Shown piece after piece: positions 60,953 to 64,000 of a stretch of 64,000 nucleotides of DNA. The position numbers and the translations under genes were made by a program. Position 1 is the first letter of the stretch. Every line of letters starts with the position of its first letter. Under the pieces are notes generated by a model. The model made no database searches and had not been told where the DNA came from. It was given only the letters and a program-made list of their open reading frames with translations. Location: assembly GCA_030323885.1 (NCBI GenBank), contig CM059199.1:41982590-42046589 (forward strand), written 5' to 3'. This DNA comes from Branchipolynoe longqiensis (taxonomy: Eukaryota; Annelida; Polychaeta; Phyllodocida; Polynoidae).

Positions 60953-61170
60953 GTGGTTGGTTAGTTGGTGGTTGGGGTTTTACATCCTGGCAACATCAAA
61001 GGTCATGGGGGAAAAGTGGATGTTGGTTAAATAATTGCATGACCTGTCATCATACAGATGGTCTTGCTCTTCATCATGACGGATGAGATGTACGATGTAA
61101 TGTTTATATGGAAGAGTTTGTCTGTTGGGGTTTACCGTCATAGCAACATCTAGTTTCATAGCAGGAGGCT
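60953..61170 (-). mobile_element. Two SINE1 tail fragments
   Basis: GGTGGTTGGGGTTTTACATCCTGGCAACATCAAAGGTCATGG (60970-61012) and GTTGGGGTTTACCGTCATAGCAACATCTAG (61120-61152). Both minus strand, each about 40-50 bp. Confidence 0.7.
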
Positions 61171-61179
61171 ATTTATTTT

Positions 61180-61480
61180 TAGATTGTGCTCATGTGTTCT
61201 CAAGTGATCACTGCGATCCAGATTTTGAGGTTGTTACCAATTTTATGGAACCAATGTAGCTTACATTCCTGTCAAGATTCATCCCTAGATATACTTAGCT
61301 GGGCTCAGTATAAATTTGTGTCTTCTTTCCGACCTTATGGACCCCTGATTGTCAAATCCAATTGCACCACTGCCAAGCACTAAAACCTTTGACTTGTTAT
61401 GGTGTGTGGACATTTTGTTTGAGTTAATCATTTCTGAGGTTAGTCATTTATCTAATTATGTTACCTTATCGTTTCCTACT
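61180..61480 (-). pseudogene. Possible reverse-transcriptase relic
   Basis: Minus-strand pieces SNKMSTHHNKSKVLVLGSGA (about 61400) and, after a frame change, YLGMNLDRNVSY (about 61255) resemble the N.KSK..V.G and YLG..LD.N region downstream of the RT active site in LINEs. Stops and a frame change. Short and tentative. Confidence 0.3.
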
Positions 61481-61486
61481 ACTATT

Positions 61487-61625
61487 GGGAGAGGGGGAAT
61501 TGACGGGGGTGGGGACTGGAAATGGAGGAGGAGAGAGGTCGGGAAGGGGAATGAGTGACGCAATCAGTGGACACCGCGGGAAGTGGAGGTGGTGGGGGGA
61601 GGGTGGTTGGGGGGTTCAGATGGAG
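61487..61625. repeat. Purine-rich GGA tract
   Basis: GGGAGAGGGGG, GGAGGAGAGAGG and GGTGGTGGGGGGAGGG words. Confidence 0.85.
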
Positions 61626-61763
61626 CTGGGGGCTGAAGAGAAAAAGTGCAGAAGATTCTTCATGCATTTCATTCAACGGCATGAGCTGCTTTTACTTCTT
61701 AACCATGCATGGAGTGTAAACACGTGATAACATAATCACTGCAGATGTAGACATAAAGGGCTG

Positions 61764-62218
61764 CCGGACGCGGTGGCCGAATTGATAGAGCGCGTGCTTC
61801 CCATGCGGAAGGTCGGGAGTTCGAATTCCAGCCAAGTCAAACCTATTATGAAGGAGCTATCCTTAGCTGCCTTTGTTAACCCGCTGCCTGCTGTGTCCCT
61901 GTAGTTCCCATAACCCTTTCTTGTATATTGCCTTATAATCGGAGAATTTTATACTATGACTTATAAAGTTGATCCTTAGCGCTACCTAGCCTGGTGCAAA
62001 GCATTGCTCTGATAGCGCAAAGGACTGGTTGGCTCAAGTGATAGGATAATGTGACTGAGTGGGATATCAGCTCATGGTGCTGGTGGCCTGCTCTCCCAGT
62101 CGGGCATTACTATAAAGCCGCCATGAGTGCGCACTGTCACAAGTCAGTGGTATGACCTTAGATGTCCTGATATGACCTTAGATGTTGCTAGGACATAAAA
62201 GAACAAACAAACAGCTGG
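61764..62218 (+). mobile_element. SINE1 with type B head and ~110-bp insertion at the junction
   Basis: GGACGCGGTGGCCGAATTGATAGAGCG...GCCAAGTCAAACC, then about 110 bp of foreign sequence (61841-61950), then CTATGACTTATAAAGTTGATCC and the body and tail. The tail has a partial repeat of TATGACCTTAGATGT. It is the founder end of the array that follows. Confidence 0.88.
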
Positions 62219-62945
62219 TGGTCTGGTATCTCATTGGGGAAGCACTGTAAAAGGTGCAATGAATGCGCACTGTCACAGGTTGGTACCCACCCTGATATGA
62301 CCTTAAATGTTGCTAGGACGTAAAACAACAACACATAAATGGTGGCCTGGTTTCTCACTGGGGAAGCACTGTGAAATGTGCCATGAATGCACACTGTCAC
62401 AAGCCAGTACCCGCCCTGATATGACCTTAACTGTTGCTAGGATGTAGAACAACACACAAACAAACAACTGGTGGCCCGGTTTCTCACCAGGGAAGCACAG
62501 TAAAATGTGCCATGAATGCGCACTGTCACAAGTCAGTACCCAGCCTGATATGACCTTGAATGTTGCTAGGACATAAACAAATAAAATAAAAAACAACCTG
62601 TGGTCTGGTTTCTCACTGGGGAAGCACTGTAAAAGGCGCCATGAATGCACACTGTCACAAGTCGGTACCTGCCCTGATATAACCTTAAATGTTGCTAGGA
62701 CATAAACAAACAAACAAACACCTGGTAGCCTGGTTCTCACTGGGGAAGCACTGTAAAAGGTGCCATGAGTATGCACTGCCACAAACCGGTACCCACCCTG
62801 ATATGACCTTAAATGCTGCTAGGACATAACACAACAACAAACAAACAACTCGTGGCCTGGTTTCTCACTGGGGAAGCACTGTAAAAGGTGCCATGAATGC
62901 GCACTGTCACAAGCTGGTACCCACCCTGATATGACCTTAAGAATC
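62219..62945 (+). repeat. Tandem array of SINE1 3' domains, 123-129 bp
   Basis: GAAGCACTGT or a one-base variant recurs at 62240, 62363, 62492, 62621, 62745 and 62873 (steps 123, 129, 129, 124, 128). Each unit contains GGTGGCCTGGTTTCTCACTGGGGAAGCACTGT, GTGCCATGAATGCGCACTGTCACAAG, CCTGATATGACCTTAAATGTTGCTAGGAC and an A/C-rich end of variable length. Six units follow the SINE1 tail at 62075-62218. Confidence 0.93.
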
Positions 62946-63255
62946 AAGCAACAACATGAATTGCAAACATTTTCTCATAACTTCGTCATTAAATCCTGAT
63001 AAGTGTGGTAAACTGAGCCCAATCTCCATATACATCTCATAATGTGGCCTTTTTCTTTTGGGATGAACATGAACAAACCATCAACACACCGAACATCCTA
63101 CACAACTATCAACCTGTTTAAACACATTGAACATTATATAAGACAGACAAAATGTCTTGTCAACTATAAACTTACCTTGTTTTATAAGAGACAAAATGTA
63201 ACCCTCAACGATTATTTGAGTTGCCCCGAGTATACACTTTCTGCTCGGTGCTGCT
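62946..63255. other. Unassigned AT-rich sequence
   Basis: No family recognised. Confidence 0.5.
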
Positions 63256-63274
63256 CCCCATTTTTGCATGAACT

Positions 63275-63360
63275 ACAGTGACTGGTGCTGTACATAATAC
63301 AGCAGGAGCCACTCCCTTAATTCTACAGGATCGGTGCTGTAACTAATACAGCACTGATCA
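63275..63360. repeat. Short inverted/direct repeat around GTGCTGTA
   Basis: TGGTGCTGTACATAATACAGCA and CGGTGCTGTAACTAATACAGCAC are two adjacent small hairpins about 55 bp apart. Confidence 0.65.
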
Positions 63361-63664
63361 AACTTAGATTATTTAGACTGTCAATTCCAATAGTAAGAAG
63401 GCCGGAAGACCAGTGCTCTGGCACTGACAAATGTCATATTCAGATGAATAAATACTTTACCAAAAAATAACCCCACAGACACGGGTTAATAATAATATTC
63501 ACGATAAGTAATGCATTTACTGATGTTATTAATACACACAGTACAGCGGGTAGTGTAGTATCTACCATACCAGAATGAAAGATGATGTGTTGGCTACCGT
63601 CATGCCTAAACAAGTGCAAACTAATCCATTGGTGTGTGTTTGCTAGTTACACAAGATGGCTAAC
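63361..63664. other. Unassigned sequence
   Basis: No family recognised. Confidence 0.5.
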
Positions 63665-63810
63665 AGGTTGATTGATCGGGCTTTTACATCCTGGCAACAT
63701 GACTTGAACAGACTTGTGACAGCGAAACCGGATGCCATGCCACGTACTAGCAACATATAAGGTCATACCTGGACATGTACCGACTTGTGTCAGTCCACAC
63801 TTATTGTAGT
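63665..63810 (-). mobile_element. Two SINE1 tail fragments
   Basis: GGGCTTTTACATCCTGGCAACATGACTTGAACAGACTTGTGACAG and ACGTACTAGCAACATATAAGGTCATACCTGGACATGTACCGACTTGTGTCAGTCC. Confidence 0.75.
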
Positions 63811-63862
63811 ATGTAAAGGTATAAAGCACTTATTCAAATATTATTCACATATGTAATTCTGA

Positions 63863-64000
63863 AATACAGAGGAGGATCGCCAAGGCTAGCGCATCTTTCG
63901 GCCGACTATGCCAGAGACTCTGGAACAACCACCATGTGTCCAATCCGCAAGATCTACTGTGCAATCGTGCTATCCAGCCTACTGTACGGAGCCGAGGCCT
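63863..64000 (+). pseudogene. LINE ORF2 relic, cut by the window end
   Basis: RRIAKASASFGRLCQRLWNNHHVS in one frame, then, after a one-base shift near 63940, KIYCAIVLSSLLYGAEA. This matches the region after the RT active site in RTE/craniofacial-type LINEs, upstream of the C-terminal part seen at 49.5 kb. It runs off the end, so downstream sequence may hold more. Confidence 0.75.

Overview
This is a eukaryotic, repeat-saturated, intergenic or intronic window from an animal, most likely a marine mollusc. That guess rests on one tRNA-derived SINE (called SINE3 here) whose body motif (TTTATTTAACGACGCC) I remember as common in mollusc sequence. I could not check this by search. I find no convincing host protein-coding exon, no rRNA, no credible functional tRNA gene and no CRISPR. 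Nearly all open frames are by-products of tandem repeats without stop codons or are short chance ORFs. The only recognisable proteins belong to retrotransposons.

Layout. 0-3.7 kb: two tandem arrays derived from a SINE, a solo-LTR-like element and a second SINE. 3.8-8.6 kb: small inverted-repeat elements and a 1-kb 30-bp minisatellite. 8.6-10.8 kb: a cluster of SINE1 copies, one split by a chain of overlapping hairpins. 10.8-15.4 kb: purine-rich and GGGTGA minisatellites, the latter split by a solo LTR. 15.7-18.5 kb: large palindromic elements, one nested in another. 18.5-29.1 kb: MITEs, SINEs and a duplicated block with CACT repeats. 29.1-37.4 kb: SINEs, a 33-bp minisatellite, a possible solo LTR, a palindrome of 10-bp repeats and an 89-bp satellite. 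37.57-42.95 kb: a GC-rich tyrosine-recombinase (Ngaro/DIRS-like) retrotransposon on the minus strand with Gag-like, RT, RNase H and tyrosine recombinase regions between 306-308 bp direct repeats. 43-50.7 kb: repeats with tRNA-like modules, more palindromic elements and a LINE tail. 50.9-60.1 kb: SINEs split by inverted-repeat elements, a LINE RNase H relic and a 1.4-kb minisatellite. 60.4-64 kb: SINE1 copies, a tandem array of SINE1 tails and a LINE RT relic cut by the window edge.

Conventions. SINE1 is the dominant family: tRNA-like head, body with GTGACTGAGTGGGATATC, and tail ending GATGTTGCTAGGACGTAAAA plus a CAA-rich end. Head type A has a GTTTTGGGAGATCG region; head type B has TCCCATGCGGGAGATCGGG. 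Inverted-repeat families are named A to O for this window only. Boundaries of repeats are read by eye and may be off by several bases.

The most unusual features are the hairpin chain at 9.5-9.7 kb; several TWA-flanked palindromic families that share GTCACAC-like ends and carry internal 10-11 bp tandem repeats; three satellites grown from different parts of one SINE; and repeated interruption of SINE1 at its tRNA/body junction.
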